Positions 33,796 through 41,958 are shown, counted from the first letter of the stretch. The stretch is 64,000 bases of DNA from JAOAFZ01 sp964412815 (GCA_964412815.1 CAYPQF010000042.1:1-64000); one strand, 5' to 3'. Notes: generated from the sequence alone by a model not told the origin. Made by a program: numbers and translations.

Positions 33796-34467
33796 TTATG
33801 GCATCCTCCCGTGATCCCGGAAGCTGTACCACTTGCCTTTGGTAATAATGATATGGTCAAGCACCTCGATTCCCATCAGTTTTCCGGCTTCCGTCATCCG
33901 TTTTGTTACCGCAATATCCGCATCCGAGGGTTCCGCTTCTCCCGATGGATGATTATGTGCCAGAATAATACCGGCTGCCAGTGTCCGTACCGCCGGTTCA
34001 AATACCTCCCGGGGATGTACCAGACTTGCGTTCAGTGTTCCGATCGAGATAATCTCTTTTAAGATAACCTGGTTGCGGGTATTAACATACAACACCATAA
34101 AATGTTCCTTCTTTTTGTCCCGGATTTCCGAAAACAATGGAAGCGCATCTGCGGGCGTTTCAATCACCGGGATTGTTTTGTCTATGGTCTCTCCCAGCCT
34201 TTTCCCCAACTCCATCGCCGCCAGGATGACGCATGCCTTTGATTGATCGATACCAGGGACTGCCCGCAACTGGCTGACGGTGGCAGATGCCAGCCGGGTA
34301 AGCGGATACTGACGAAGGAGATCTTCTGCCACTTGTAACACATGTTTTCCTTTGATTCCCGTTCGCAGGAGAATCGCCAGCAACTCTCTGGTATGAAGTG
34401 TTTCCTGACCTTTCGCAATAAGCTTTTCCCGTGGTCTATCAACTGCCGGTATCATGTGTATATTCAT
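33796..34467 (-). CDS. radC: RadC-family JAB/MPN domain protein
   Basis: A 223-residue protein: N-terminal helix-hairpin-helix (LRAVPGIDQSKACVILAAMEL) and a C-terminal JAMM metal site with HNHPSGEAEPSDAD. The name RadC is historical; its function is unclear and a repair role is disputed. Length and motif order are normal. Confidence 0.92.
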   Translation of the reverse strand: MNIHMIPAVDRPREKLIAKGQETLHTRELLAILLRTGIKGKHVLQVAEDLLRQYPLTRLASATVSQLRAVPGIDQSKACVILAAMELGKRLGETIDKTIPVIETPADALPLFSEIRDKKKEHFMVLYVNTRNQVILKEIISIGTLNASLVHPREVFEPAVRTLAAGIILAHNHPSGEAEPSDADIAVTKRMTEAGKLMGIEVLDHIIITKGKWYSFRDHGRMP

Positions 34468-34540
34468 AGTTATACAATAATATCATATTTATATGCTAAT
34501 TGTTGGCAAAACGGTGCTAATCCGGTGTACAATAATAACT

Positions 34541-35026
34541 ATGATGTTCTACGAAGTGTTTGCTGAGCAAATCAGGCTTAACATGAATGGGATGACTGTT
34601 CTGTTTGTCTGGGCAGTCTTGAATATAGTTGTTGGACTAGCCGCATACTTCAAATTTGCCCATCAGAAGAAGCTCCGGTACTTTTTCCAGATGAATATGT
34701 TCTGGAATATCATAAACCTGATTCTTGCCGCTGGAACACTCTATTATCTTTCCCGCATAGTAAGCAGCGAACTGGATCTCCAGACCATAATCTACAATGC
34801 ATTCACTTTTGAGAAGCTGCTCCTACTGAACATTGGGCTCGACATCGCATACTTCGCTATCGGCAGTTACCTTATTGAGCATGGGAAACGGCTGAAAAAA
34901 GTCCGGCTGGAAGGCTACGGACAGTCATTATGGCTCCAGGGCGGTTTTCTGTTTCTTTTTGATCTGGTGCTCTATCTACTCAATAGTGTGTATACGCAGA
35001 AGTATGCCTTTTATATTTTGTTTTAA
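34541..35026 (+). CDS. Unknown four-helix membrane protein
   Basis: Start at ATG 34541 because TACAAT (34528-34533) ends 7 nt before it, so the mRNA is leaderless; the longer reading would start upstream of the transcript. The product (161 residues) has four hydrophobic helices and a basic loop (HGKRLKKVRLEGYG) before the last. The next gene starts 2 bp after its stop. No family recognised. Confidence 0.7.
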   Translation: MMFYEVFAEQIRLNMNGMTVLFVWAVLNIVVGLAAYFKFAHQKKLRYFFQMNMFWNIINLILAAGTLYYLSRIVSSELDLQTIIYNAFTFEKLLLLNIGLDIAYFAIGSYLIEHGKRLKKVRLEGYGQSLWLQGGFLFLFDLVLYLLNSVYTQKYAFYILF

Positions 35027-35028
35027 GT

Positions 35029-35403
35029 ATGGAATACCGCTTTATCAGTGATGAGTTCCGCTTACTCTCGATGGATATCTTTCTGTTTTTTTTGAGTGCT
35101 TCGCTGATACTGTTTTTTACCGGATTAATTGCAATCACGCGGGGATATCACACAAAAGCAACCGTTCCCCCGCATTCGCTCTGGCATTTTGTCATCTATT
35201 ATAGTTCTGTGTCATCATGGTACCTGTTTAGCTGTCTGATCTATCTGTCAACCATGAACCCGTACGAAGCCTCATTTACCGAAGCTGATGCAACAAAACT
35301 CTCTTCCAAAATTATGATTGCCGGTGCCGTTGGCCTGCTGCTGGGAATCGTATTCATGGTTACCCTCTACGTCCGCAGCAAACAACTGAAAGCAGTTGCA
35401 TAA
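35029..35403 (+). CDS. Unknown three-helix membrane protein
   Basis: A 124-residue protein with three hydrophobic segments (about residues 13-36, 52-72 and 92-114) and an acidic loop before the last. Only 2 bp separate it from the preceding membrane gene, so the two are co-transcribed and may act together. No family recognised. Confidence 0.7.
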   Translation: MEYRFISDEFRLLSMDIFLFFLSASLILFFTGLIAITRGYHTKATVPPHSLWHFVIYYSSVSSWYLFSCLIYLSTMNPYEASFTEADATKLSSKIMIAGAVGLLLGIVFMVTLYVRSKQLKAVA

Positions 35404-35449
35404 TAACGTCCTGACAACCTTTAGCATAGTATTTAGCCCCAGTATTTGA

Positions 35450-35455
35450 TATACT
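35450..35455 (+). promoter_or_regulatory. -10 box of the 35.5-kb GC-rich gene
   Basis: TATACT lies 40 nt before the ATG at 35496 and is followed by ATAGG. The leader carries GAGGG near the start codon. The -35 box is poor. Confidence 0.5.
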
Positions 35456-35495
35456 ATAGGTTCGTTTACGAATACATCTAGTAAGTGAGGGAACC

Positions 35496-36626
35496 ATGGC
35501 ACGGTACGGATTGTTCCTGCTCATTATTGTGGCGAGCTTGCTCGCCCCGCTGTCCAACACAGCTGCTGCCGCGCCCTCGGGCCGGCAGAGCGCGTTCGAG
35601 GTCGTGAACGGCTGGGGAAACTTCGGCTCTATGAAGACCGTCTTCGCCCCGCGCGGGCACGGCAACATCGGCGGCGTGTATACACCCGGCATCCCGATCG
35701 AGGGCCTGCAGCTGAACACCGCGCAGCGCCTGATTCGACTGCGCAACACGCTCGACATGCTCGACCGCCAGTTCCGCTCGCCCACGGACAACCAGAGCCA
35801 CATCGGCCTGCTGTTCCAGGGCGACGAGATCCTGCTGGAGGGGCGCCCGAACGGCGCCATCACCACGCGGACCGCGTCAACCATCGGGCGCCCGTGGATG
35901 GGCGAGATCAGCGGGGTCTTCTACGACCCCCGCGCCGAGGGCAGCACCACCGAGGGTGAGTTCGCGGTGCGGCTGGAGAGCGTCTACTGCGGCGACGGCC
36001 ACCGGCCCTACGCCGGCTGCACCATGTACGTGGAGCTGAGCTGGGCCGAGATAGAGGCCGCCGTGATGAACGCGCGGTACTACATTAGCTCGACAGCGCA
36101 CATGCGCTACGACCCGGTCAAGAACCATAACATGCTGGTGGGCCTGGAGGAGTTCGCCGCCCGCGGCCAAAACCTGACCGGGACGTTCGAGTTCACCCGG
36201 CTGCTGGGCCTCTGGGACCAGGTCACGCTCGCCCGCTACAAGGTGTGGTGGGCGCGGGAGAACGGCGTGAATGTCCGGCGCCCCGCCAGCGGCATCTGCG
36301 CGAACACCAGCGTGCTCGGCAACAGCCTGAACCGGATGCTGATGGCCCACGGCATCGCAGCCAAGCGCTGGAGCGAGCCGCACTGGGAGAGCCACCTCCA
36401 GTACATGGCCAACGGGACCGACGCCCTGCTGGACGACACCTGGACCGACCTGAACTTCCGCAGCGGTATGCGGGATATCATGGACACCAGCGTCGCCACT
36501 CCCGGCAAGCTGGCCACCTACGAGCTGCCGAACGGCGTCCGGGTCGCGATCGACGCCAACCCGGTCTACTACAACACGGGCGACAGCCTGATGGTGTATG
36601 TGATCGGCGTCCGGCTGGTGCCGTAA
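35496..36626 (+). CDS. GC-rich gene: unknown secreted protein, 376 residues
   Basis: A clear signal peptide (ARYGLFLLIIVASLLAPL, then NTAAAAPSG with a likely cleavage after AAA) precedes a soluble domain with no membrane span. Cys pairs CGDGHRPYAGC and a later SGICANTS suggest disulfides. Blocks such as TFEFTRLLGLWDQVTLARYK and WSEPHWESHLQYMANGTDAL look enzyme-like or carbohydrate-binding, but I recognise no family. Codons are almost all GC-ending, in sharp contrast to the gene at 35029. A perfect hairpin terminator follows 42 nt after the stop. Confidence 0.75.
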   Translation: MARYGLFLLIIVASLLAPLSNTAAAAPSGRQSAFEVVNGWGNFGSMKTVFAPRGHGNIGGVYTPGIPIEGLQLNTAQRLIRLRNTLDMLDRQFRSPTDNQSHIGLLFQGDEILLEGRPNGAITTRTASTIGRPWMGEISGVFYDPRAEGSTTEGEFAVRLESVYCGDGHRPYAGCTMYVELSWAEIEAAVMNARYYISSTAHMRYDPVKNHNMLVGLEEFAARGQNLTGTFEFTRLLGLWDQVTLARYKVWWARENGVNVRRPASGICANTSVLGNSLNRMLMAHGIAAKRWSEPHWESHLQYMANGTDALLDDTWTDLNFRSGMRDIMDTSVATPGKLATYELPNGVRVAIDANPVYYNTGDSLMVYVIGVRLVP

Positions 36627-36668
36627 CGGGAAAGAGTTTATATTCTACGGAGGATTCTACACGAAGAA

Positions 36669-36691
36669 GGGCGGGGGATTATCCCCCGCCC
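36669..36691 (+). terminator. Hairpin terminator of the 35.5-kb GC-rich gene
   Basis: GGGCGGGGGA (36669-36678) pairs perfectly with 36682-36691 around TTA; GCTTCAC follows, so the T tract is weak. Confidence 0.65.
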
Positions 36692-36724
36692 GCTTCACAA
36701 TCTAAATGCTCTCAACTATTTAGA

Positions 36725-36889
36725 TTATTCTCTGGGATGATTCTTATTTTCTGTATCCTCCCAGGCATTTTGAGCTTTTTCTTTTGCATTGGCCCATGCT
36801 TCTTTTACATCGGCCTGCGCATCTTTAAGTCTTGCTTCGACGCGATCTTTCTTCGCATCCATGCGTTCTTTTGTATGTGCATCTTTCAT
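36725..36889 (-). CDS. Small charged helical protein, 54 residues
   Basis: Reads MKDAHTKERMDAKKDRVEAR and continues as a Lys/Glu/Ala-rich single helix with AWANAKEKAQNAWED. It is too short for usual length cut-offs, but the codons and the alternating charge pattern look real. It resembles small stress or nucleoid-associated helical proteins only in composition. A minus-strand TATAAT lies near 36955 and there is no Shine-Dalgarno. The ATG overlaps the stop of a hydrophobic 49-codon frame upstream (to about 37035), which may or may not be translated. Confidence 0.5.
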   Translation of the reverse strand: MKDAHTKERMDAKKDRVEARLKDAQADVKEAWANAKEKAQNAWEDTENKNHPRE

Positions 36890-36939
36890 AAACGCTTAAA
36901 AAATAGTAATACGATTAGTGTATGTTCTGCACATAAGAT

Positions 36940-37035
36940 ATTAATCAGAGCCGGATTATAAATAAGTAAGATAGAACAGTCTAAAGTAAGAATTATGAAT
37001 GATGAGATCGTTGAATCAACTTCTGTTCCCATCAT
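36940..37035 (-). repeat. Copy B of the diverged upstream-region repeat
   Basis: On the minus strand this AT-rich segment reads MGTEVDSTI and SSFIIL, then TATAAT and CCGGC, matching copy A at 11400-11510 in order. It probably provides the promoter of the 54-residue gene. Confidence 0.4.
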
Positions 37036-37062
37036 AATTTTCAAAGTGAAAGTGGTTGCGGA

Positions 37063-37085
37063 GTGGGCGGCACGAGGCCGCCCAC
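37063..37085 (-). terminator. Hairpin terminator of the peptidase gene
   Basis: GTGGGCGGC (37063-37071) pairs perfectly with 37077-37085 around ACGAG, just beyond the stop of the minus-strand GC-rich gene at 37090. Confidence 0.6.
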
Positions 37086-37089
37086 CCTG

Positions 37090-38136
37090 CTACGCATTCA
37101 GCCACCGGTACCAGTCAGCGGCCAGCGCGTTCAGGTCCTTGCCCAGGATGCCAGGGTAATCGGCAGTGCCCGGGGCCCAGCCGGTACCCGAGTTGTACAG
37201 CTGATCCAGCTTGTCTCTGCCGTACGTCTCCAGCAGGAACTCGATGAACGACGCCCACTGATAGTAGGACTTGTTCATCGCCGGGATGTTCCCGTACGGA
37301 TTGCTGAGGTACAGCGGCTCGTTGTAGCTCGCCCGAACAAAGGACTTGAAGTTCGGATGCCCGCTGAGCCAGTAGTTCCCGGCGCCCCACGTGGCGAAGC
37401 CCTCGGCCAAGATCATGTCGGCGTTCAGATGGTTCCCGTACCGGTCGTGCGCGAGCTGATGAACCAGCTCGTGAGACATGATCAGCAGCATGCTGTTGAC
37501 CGGCGTCTCGTTGCACCCGTAGGTATTGACCACCCGGTCGGCCGTGTAGGCCAGGCCGTTGAGGCCGCACCCGTCCGCCCAGCCGTAGTGTGCGGTGATG
37601 ACCCCGTTGGGGGTGATCCCCGTTACCGACATGACATACTGTAACGCCTGAGCCGTCTTGGTGCGAATCTCCTCCTGCTGGCCGGTCAGCAACCCGTCGT
37701 CAAAGGTCACGTTGAGATACTGCTGGGCCGACTCCATAGATACCGCGGGCACAGTGCCGGAGCCCGCAGGCACGTTCCTATCGGCGAGCAGACCGGTCAA
37801 GTAATCAGCTGATCCCTGTTGCTGGTACAGCTCGTCGACAAAGCTGGTGTCGACCCGTTGAGCGAGCTCGCCAAGAAACTGAAAGTCCAGTTTTGGCATG
37901 TCGGGCAGATCCGGCAATGCCGGAGTGGGCTGGCTGGCAAACAGATCACGCAGGTTCTCCGCGCTCTGCTGCCGCTCCTCGCTTGGCCAGGCGATCGCAC
38001 CGATAAAGCAACCCATTGCCAGAAAGACGAGAATGAGCAGTGCTGGTTTCGGCCAGTACGGATCTCTTCCTCTCGCCCACAGTATGGCATAGGTCGTCAG
38101 CAACGCGCCGCCAACCAACAGTAATACCACTTGCAT
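37090..38136 (-). CDS. GC-rich gene: membrane-anchored HEXXH metallopeptidase
   Basis: A 348-residue protein. Two N-terminal hydrophobic segments (VVLLLVGGALLTTYAILWA and ALLILVFLAMGCFIGAIAW) anchor it, followed by a linker and a peptidase domain with the zinc motif MSHELVHQLAHD and a downstream Glu in ILAEGFATWGAG, the gluzincin (peptidase MA-like) pattern. The active site should face outside the cell. GAGGT precedes the ATG; minus-strand TATAAT is at 38179-38174. It is convergent with the 35.5-kb secreted GC-rich gene across about 460 bp. Target unknown. Confidence 0.75.
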   Translation of the reverse strand: MQVVLLLVGGALLTTYAILWARGRDPYWPKPALLILVFLAMGCFIGAIAWPSEERQQSAENLRDLFASQPTPALPDLPDMPKLDFQFLGELAQRVDTSFVDELYQQQGSADYLTGLLADRNVPAGSGTVPAVSMESAQQYLNVTFDDGLLTGQQEEIRTKTAQALQYVMSVTGITPNGVITAHYGWADGCGLNGLAYTADRVVNTYGCNETPVNSMLLIMSHELVHQLAHDRYGNHLNADMILAEGFATWGAGNYWLSGHPNFKSFVRASYNEPLYLSNPYGNIPAMNKSYYQWASFIEFLLETYGRDKLDQLYNSGTGWAPGTADYPGILGKDLNALAADWYRWLNA

Positions 38137-38173
38137 AGAGACCTCATTGCTGAATGCGTCGTAAGCTGGATAT

Positions 38174-38179
38174 ATTATA
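38174..38179 (-). promoter_or_regulatory. -10 box of the peptidase gene
   Basis: TATAAT on the minus strand, 37 nt before the ATG at 38136, preceded by CTATAG. The leader carries GAGGT. Confidence 0.55.
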
Positions 38180-38191
38180 CTATAGTTTGAT

Positions 38192-39457
38192 CTATTTATA
38201 GTCTTCTTTTCTCAGATGCTCAAGATCTTTCAGGGAGATTGACGAATCCTCGTTTACATCAGTATTCCGATTGGTCTGCGTTTGATTACAGGTTCCGTTT
38301 CCCAACAGTTCACATCTAAAGACACGTACAAACTCCTCAAACTGAAACGGTTTACAGGAATTAAACTTTTTCCGCCACCCGGTACAGGTATCCCGGGACT
38401 GCTGATGAGCGGTAAAACCCTTCGCGGTTATCGTTCCCTGCTGCCCTTTTATCACTATATTCCGGAGCTCAGCTGTTTGATCGAACTCCAGATGGGGAGC
38501 AGCTGAGACAGTGGTATCGAGCGATGCACGCAGACCAAACAACCCTTCAATTATCACTCCGGGATAGATACCAGACCCGACCTCAGCCCAGTTATTCAGT
38601 GAAAAGTCCGGGGTACCGTTTTTTAACTCAAAATACTCATATGAAGCTTTTTGCGCGACGCCGTTGATTGTTTTGTTTCCACTGGTACCATCAGCCGCTC
38701 CATGCCAATACGCCTGACCAAGCTGCCCCTGACGTACAACCTGGTGTAGTCCAACCTCTTTCCCTGCGCCCAACCATGCCGAGGCATCGGTGTGGAAACC
38801 GTTTTTATAAAGACCAAGCAGTGTTAATCCCGGCCAGGAGATGTATGCTCCGGTATTCTGATGATCGGCACGAATGGACTCTCCAATTCCAACATCTTTG
38901 TTAGATAGTGCACGCATCCAGGTAGGTGTCTGTAACTCCGTCTGAAAAAACCGGACCATCTCCTTTTTTTGTTCCTGTGTAAGATCGTCACCGATGGTGT
39001 TAAGAATAACGGCCAGATCGTACACGTGCCGGTTTTGCTGGAGGCCCGCAGGCGTTTTCGCATTCCAGACACCTTCTCCGGACACATATAATGTTTTTAC
39101 CGCATCCAGAATCTTTTGCGCATCTGCTTCCAGTTCCGCTGCCCGCTTTGTGTTTCCTTGAATCCGGTGCATCTGCGCCACCGTTCTATTTATCCAGACA
39201 TTCGCCGCATTCAGGCTAGGCACTTTATGGGTATACCGTTTTATAACCTCCAGTAAGTTTTTATTCTCTCCATAATCAGCGAGGTTATCGCTGCTATTCC
39301 GCTGTTTCCAGTTTGTAGCGGCAGTGGTAAGATGTTCAAGCACTGTCTTTCCCTGTACGGATTTTGAGAGCCAGGCAGTATCTCCCGAATACCACGGTCC
39401 ATTTCCTGTCCCGGACAAGTAGTCATATGCATAATGCTTGTTCAGGTCTATTTTCAT
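38192..39457 (-). CDS. C-terminal half of a split (alpha/alpha)6 glycoside hydrolase
   Basis: A 421-residue helical-barrel part of a glycosidase. It starts KHYAYDYLSGTGNGPWYSGD, which in related GH63/GH15-like enzymes directly follows the segment that ends the upstream ORF, so the two frames look like halves of one enzyme. Later blocks include NRHVYDLAVILNTIGDDL and GSGIYPGVIIEGLFGL. The last residues (TDVNEDSSISLKDLEHL) look like one dockerin or EF-hand repeat. ATGA overlap with the upstream ORF would allow coupled translation. Substrate unknown. Confidence 0.65.
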   Translation of the reverse strand: MKIDLNKHYAYDYLSGTGNGPWYSGDTAWLSKSVQGKTVLEHLTTAATNWKQRNSSDNLADYGENKNLLEVIKRYTHKVPSLNAANVWINRTVAQMHRIQGNTKRAAELEADAQKILDAVKTLYVSGEGVWNAKTPAGLQQNRHVYDLAVILNTIGDDLTQEQKKEMVRFFQTELQTPTWMRALSNKDVGIGESIRADHQNTGAYISWPGLTLLGLYKNGFHTDASAWLGAGKEVGLHQVVRQGQLGQAYWHGAADGTSGNKTINGVAQKASYEYFELKNGTPDFSLNNWAEVGSGIYPGVIIEGLFGLRASLDTTVSAAPHLEFDQTAELRNIVIKGQQGTITAKGFTAHQQSRDTCTGWRKKFNSCKPFQFEEFVRVFRCELLGNGTCNQTQTNRNTDVNEDSSISLKDLEHLRKEDYK

Positions 39458-40656
39458 AATTTCTCGATCATCTGACGGAGTACAGCCGGATCAAGCATCG
39501 CTAGAGTAGAACTGGCAAGCTGGGTGTCCCACAGATAGCTTACAGTTACGCCGGATTCTGGAAAGAGTGTTACATAGGTGGTCCCGACGATACTATCCGG
39601 ATCTGCTCTTCGCATTGCAATAACCGATGCAAGTGAGACATAATAGAATTTCTCCAGATTCGGATCAGAAGTTTTGAGAACCGGAACACTTCCGCTAAAG
39701 ACATCGTTTTTAGGGGTTATGGCAGCTTTCAGAACTCTATTCCATTCAGTTTCCAGTGCTTTGGATTGCTGGGGAAACTGAGAAAGGAGACGCTGAAAGG
39801 TGACTACTCCTGACTCCTTCTTTTGATCGAGTACATGTACCCACCGGAGTGTCATTGATTTTCCGGGCTGTAATGAGATCGGATATGTCATGGAGATATA
39901 CCCTGCCTGAGGCTGTATTTGATTATTAAAACTATCATCGCTGATATCCTGCCTCCATGAATTGCTGTCGGCGTATGTGGCATAACTGGAAGGAACGGTA
40001 TCAAGTCCGAGAATACTGTAGGCTGATCCGTCATCAGAAAAGATAAAGGTATTATTTTCGTAGGTTGTCGCACTTTTTTCTCCTGCACCGGGAATACCCC
40101 ACTCCCAAGCCTGTTCCGGAATACGCGTGCCGGTTGGTGACGATAAAATAATATTCGTATCGGTCCAGACAGTGGTACCCGTATTGGTTATGGTCAGTTC
40201 CAGAAGCACTGCATCTGCATCAGAGGCCATGGTAAGTGTGCTTGAGAGTTCAAGATCGACAAATTTCTGGGTCCGTACCACTTTATCAAAATAGGAAGTA
40301 GTAGTAACCGGAGTAGTGTGATCTTTCAGATTTATCAGGTATCCGTTTTTTGCTTTTAGATAGAGCTCCGCATACGTTCCATTGATCAGATTATTCCCCT
40401 CCCGGTAAAACCGTGTAGTGATCGGTGGAGCGGTAAACATACGGTACCCGGTGATATTCCGATCTGCCTGAACCTGTGATCTAAAGTTGGTTACTCCGGG
40501 GAGACTGCATAGATTTTCCGATGCCTTACACTCAATAGGGTCGGATTTTAAATACTCAGTGGTGGGAGGACTCCCGTTGAGCGATGCGTCAGTAGGTAAT
40601 GCAGCTACACAAAAAACTAGTAGGAGAAATACCAGGTAGGGTAAGCGACGCATCAT
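39454..40656 (-). CDS. N-terminal half of a split glycoside hydrolase, secreted
   Basis: A 400-residue protein with a signal peptide (RRLPYLVFLLLVFCVAALP), a beta-sandwich N-domain of the kind preceding (alpha/alpha)6 barrels, and the barrel start ...KFYYVSLASVIAMRRADP, VSYLWDTQLASSTLAMLDP. It stops at TGA inside TTATGA, where the downstream half begins in the -1 frame. This may be an inactivating frameshift, a sequencing error or a natural split with coupled translation. Confidence 0.65.
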   Translation of the reverse strand: MMRRLPYLVFLLLVFCVAALPTDASLNGSPPTTEYLKSDPIECKASENLCSLPGVTNFRSQVQADRNITGYRMFTAPPITTRFYREGNNLINGTYAELYLKAKNGYLINLKDHTTPVTTTSYFDKVVRTQKFVDLELSSTLTMASDADAVLLELTITNTGTTVWTDTNIILSSPTGTRIPEQAWEWGIPGAGEKSATTYENNTFIFSDDGSAYSILGLDTVPSSYATYADSNSWRQDISDDSFNNQIQPQAGYISMTYPISLQPGKSMTLRWVHVLDQKKESGVVTFQRLLSQFPQQSKALETEWNRVLKAAITPKNDVFSGSVPVLKTSDPNLEKFYYVSLASVIAMRRADPDSIVGTTYVTLFPESGVTVSYLWDTQLASSTLAMLDPAVLRQMIEKL

Positions 40657-40768
40657 ACACCATTGTAATATATCGTCATGTAAGAATGTACAGGATGAGA
40701 GAGAAGCTGGAGATGAAGAGTGTCTGTACCAGCGTTAGGAGGTCAGCAGCTTTCTAAAGCTTTACTTA
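40657..40768. other. Intergenic region left of the island
   Basis: About 110 bp without a gene. It holds a dyad AGCTTT-CT-AAAGCT (about 40749-40762), just past the stop of the peptide in repeat copy 1, which could be a terminator for minus-strand transcripts leaving the island. Nothing else is visible. Confidence 0.4.
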
Positions 40769-40845
40769 TCGGGGCGGCGGGACTTGTTAGAAGCTCTTGT
40801 ACGAGCTCCTGCGAGTACGTAAAGCTTCTTATATAGTCCTGCCAT
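40762..40845 (-). CDS. 27-residue basic peptide, copy 1 (in the direct repeat)
   Basis: ATG 40845 to TAA 40762-40764, encoding MAGLYKKLYVLAGARTRASN plus KSRRPDK. The C-terminal residues are encoded by the 18-nt tRNA-Pro end sequence. Copy 2 at 44786 differs by one synonymous change (CTT/CTC) before the ends diverge. Translation is unproven; no Shine-Dalgarno. Confidence 0.3.
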   Translation of the reverse strand: MAGLYKKLYVLAGARTRASNKSRRPDK

Positions 40846-40853
40846 GCTTGTCG
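40769..40853. repeat. 85-bp direct repeat, distal end of the tRNA-Pro island
   Basis: Identical to 44796-44880 except for two substitutions. It starts with TCGGGGCGGCGGGACTTG, the 3' end of the tRNA-Pro gene in reverse complement. This fits an attachment site left by integration at a tRNA gene. Confidence 0.85.
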
Positions 40854-40908
40854 ACTTATTTGGAAAAATTAGAACGGATTTAGAGCGTGGCCCGTGATGT
40901 CTCCGGCG

Positions 40909-40938
40909 TGGCGCCCCTGACCCGCCGCGCCTCTGTTA
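40909..40938. other. GC-rich hairpin remnant inside the island
   Basis: GGCGTGGC pairs with GCCGCGCC around an 11-nt loop within a short GC-rich patch (40890-40950). It could terminate the minus-strand operon ending at 40964. The patch resembles the GC-rich genes in composition, but no convincing frame is left. Confidence 0.35.
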
Positions 40939-40963
40939 TAGTTTATGCGCGCGATTATTACCC

Positions 40964-41887
40964 TTATCGATCAATCCTTACGGCAGAAAAGGTTAAAAAT
41001 ACCTTGTCGTTTATATCAGCAATTTCAACTACCCTTTCCAAAGGAACTGATGTTTTTCTGCGTAGTCCAGCACCGGTAATGTGAGCTTGGTTAAGGACAT
41101 ATCCGCCTGTCTGCAACAAATCAAGCATAGCAAGTAATGAGTTTTCAGGAAGTTCGTAGGGATCATGGTGAAATTCCATTAGGATTTGTCTTACTTGCCT
41201 CAATTTTCCAGAATGTAACAAGTCTGTCATTGCAATAAGTTCAGATCCCTCAATGTCAACCTTAAGTAAGTCAATAGGTTCTCCTTCTTCAATTAAAGAA
41301 GATAGAGTAATCGTAGGCACTTCAACTGTATATCTATCTTGCTCTATGATTTGGTTTCTTTCTCCTACAAAATCTTGCGTATGCCAACCTTTGCGGGGGC
41401 GATGCAGATTTAGAGTTGTTTTTTGATTATCCTCTGCCGCTATTGCCGCATTAATCACATTAATTCCTTCAACTCCTCTTCGCGCAAGGTTATTGTTCAT
41501 TACAGTTGCAGTTGAAGGGTTAGCTTCAACAACCGTTACGTTAGCACCCGGAGCTCGTGTTTTCCAGTATAACGCAGAAAAAGCACCTGGATCTCCGCCT
41601 AAATCTATAACTCTTGGGGTATCAGAGGACGGTTCCCATGCGCGATACTCATCGCGCACATATACCTCAGTAAATACATAACCTATCTCGATCAATCTCT
41701 GAGCGTATATCATTGACTGAGCTAGTAACCCTAAGCTCTCAGATTCTCCTAAAATCTCTGCTGCCTGTGCTCTATCTTGCTCAACTGTTTGACGTAATAC
41801 CCATGCGAACTCCCGGACTGGGTTAGATGCTCCGTCCGTTTTTCCATAATCATGTATAGCTCTACCAATTTCGCTTAAATTCGCCAT
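40964..41887 (-). CDS. FkbM-family methyltransferase
   Basis: A 307-residue class I SAM methyltransferase. Motif I reads PRVIDLGGDPGAFSALYW and is followed by VTVVEANPSTATVMNNNL. The FkbM signature IDLLKVDIEGSELIAM is clear. Family members methylate hydroxyls on polyketides, glycans or lipids. Minus-strand TATAAT ends 8 nt before the ATG, so this gene also has its own leaderless start although it follows the EEP gene by 71 bp. It is last in the island block. Confidence 0.85.
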   Translation of the reverse strand: MANLSEIGRAIHDYGKTDGASNPVREFAWVLRQTVEQDRAQAAEILGESESLGLLAQSMIYAQRLIEIGYVFTEVYVRDEYRAWEPSSDTPRVIDLGGDPGAFSALYWKTRAPGANVTVVEANPSTATVMNNNLARRGVEGINVINAAIAAEDNQKTTLNLHRPRKGWHTQDFVGERNQIIEQDRYTVEVPTITLSSLIEEGEPIDLLKVDIEGSELIAMTDLLHSGKLRQVRQILMEFHHDPYELPENSLLAMLDLLQTGGYVLNQAHITGAGLRRKTSVPLERVVEIADINDKVFLTFSAVRIDR

Positions 41888-41958
41888 AATTGCCGATTAT
41901 ACTATATATTTGCATTATTGCAACAATACATACTCATATAGGCCGACTTTAAACACGT

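Noticed and set aside
36245..36961. Long plus-strand frame overlapping the 35.5-kb gene
   Set aside because: It is an Arg/Pro/Gln-rich shadow of GC-rich coding sequence, then runs through the terminator into AT-rich DNA.
5017..38136. Integron cassette array to explain the GC-rich genes
   Set aside because: The genes are dispersed among housekeeping genes, have their own promoters, vary in orientation, and I see no attC-like repeats or integrase.
5017..38136. GC-rich genes as assembly contamination
   Set aside because: Ten short inserts with distinct native-looking AT-rich flanks and individual promoters are hard to obtain from mis-assembly. Read coverage would settle it.
40887..41084. Plus-strand 65-codon frame at the island's left end
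   Set aside because: It starts in the GC-rich hairpin remnant and then runs antisense to the FkbM gene; no promoter or ribosome site.
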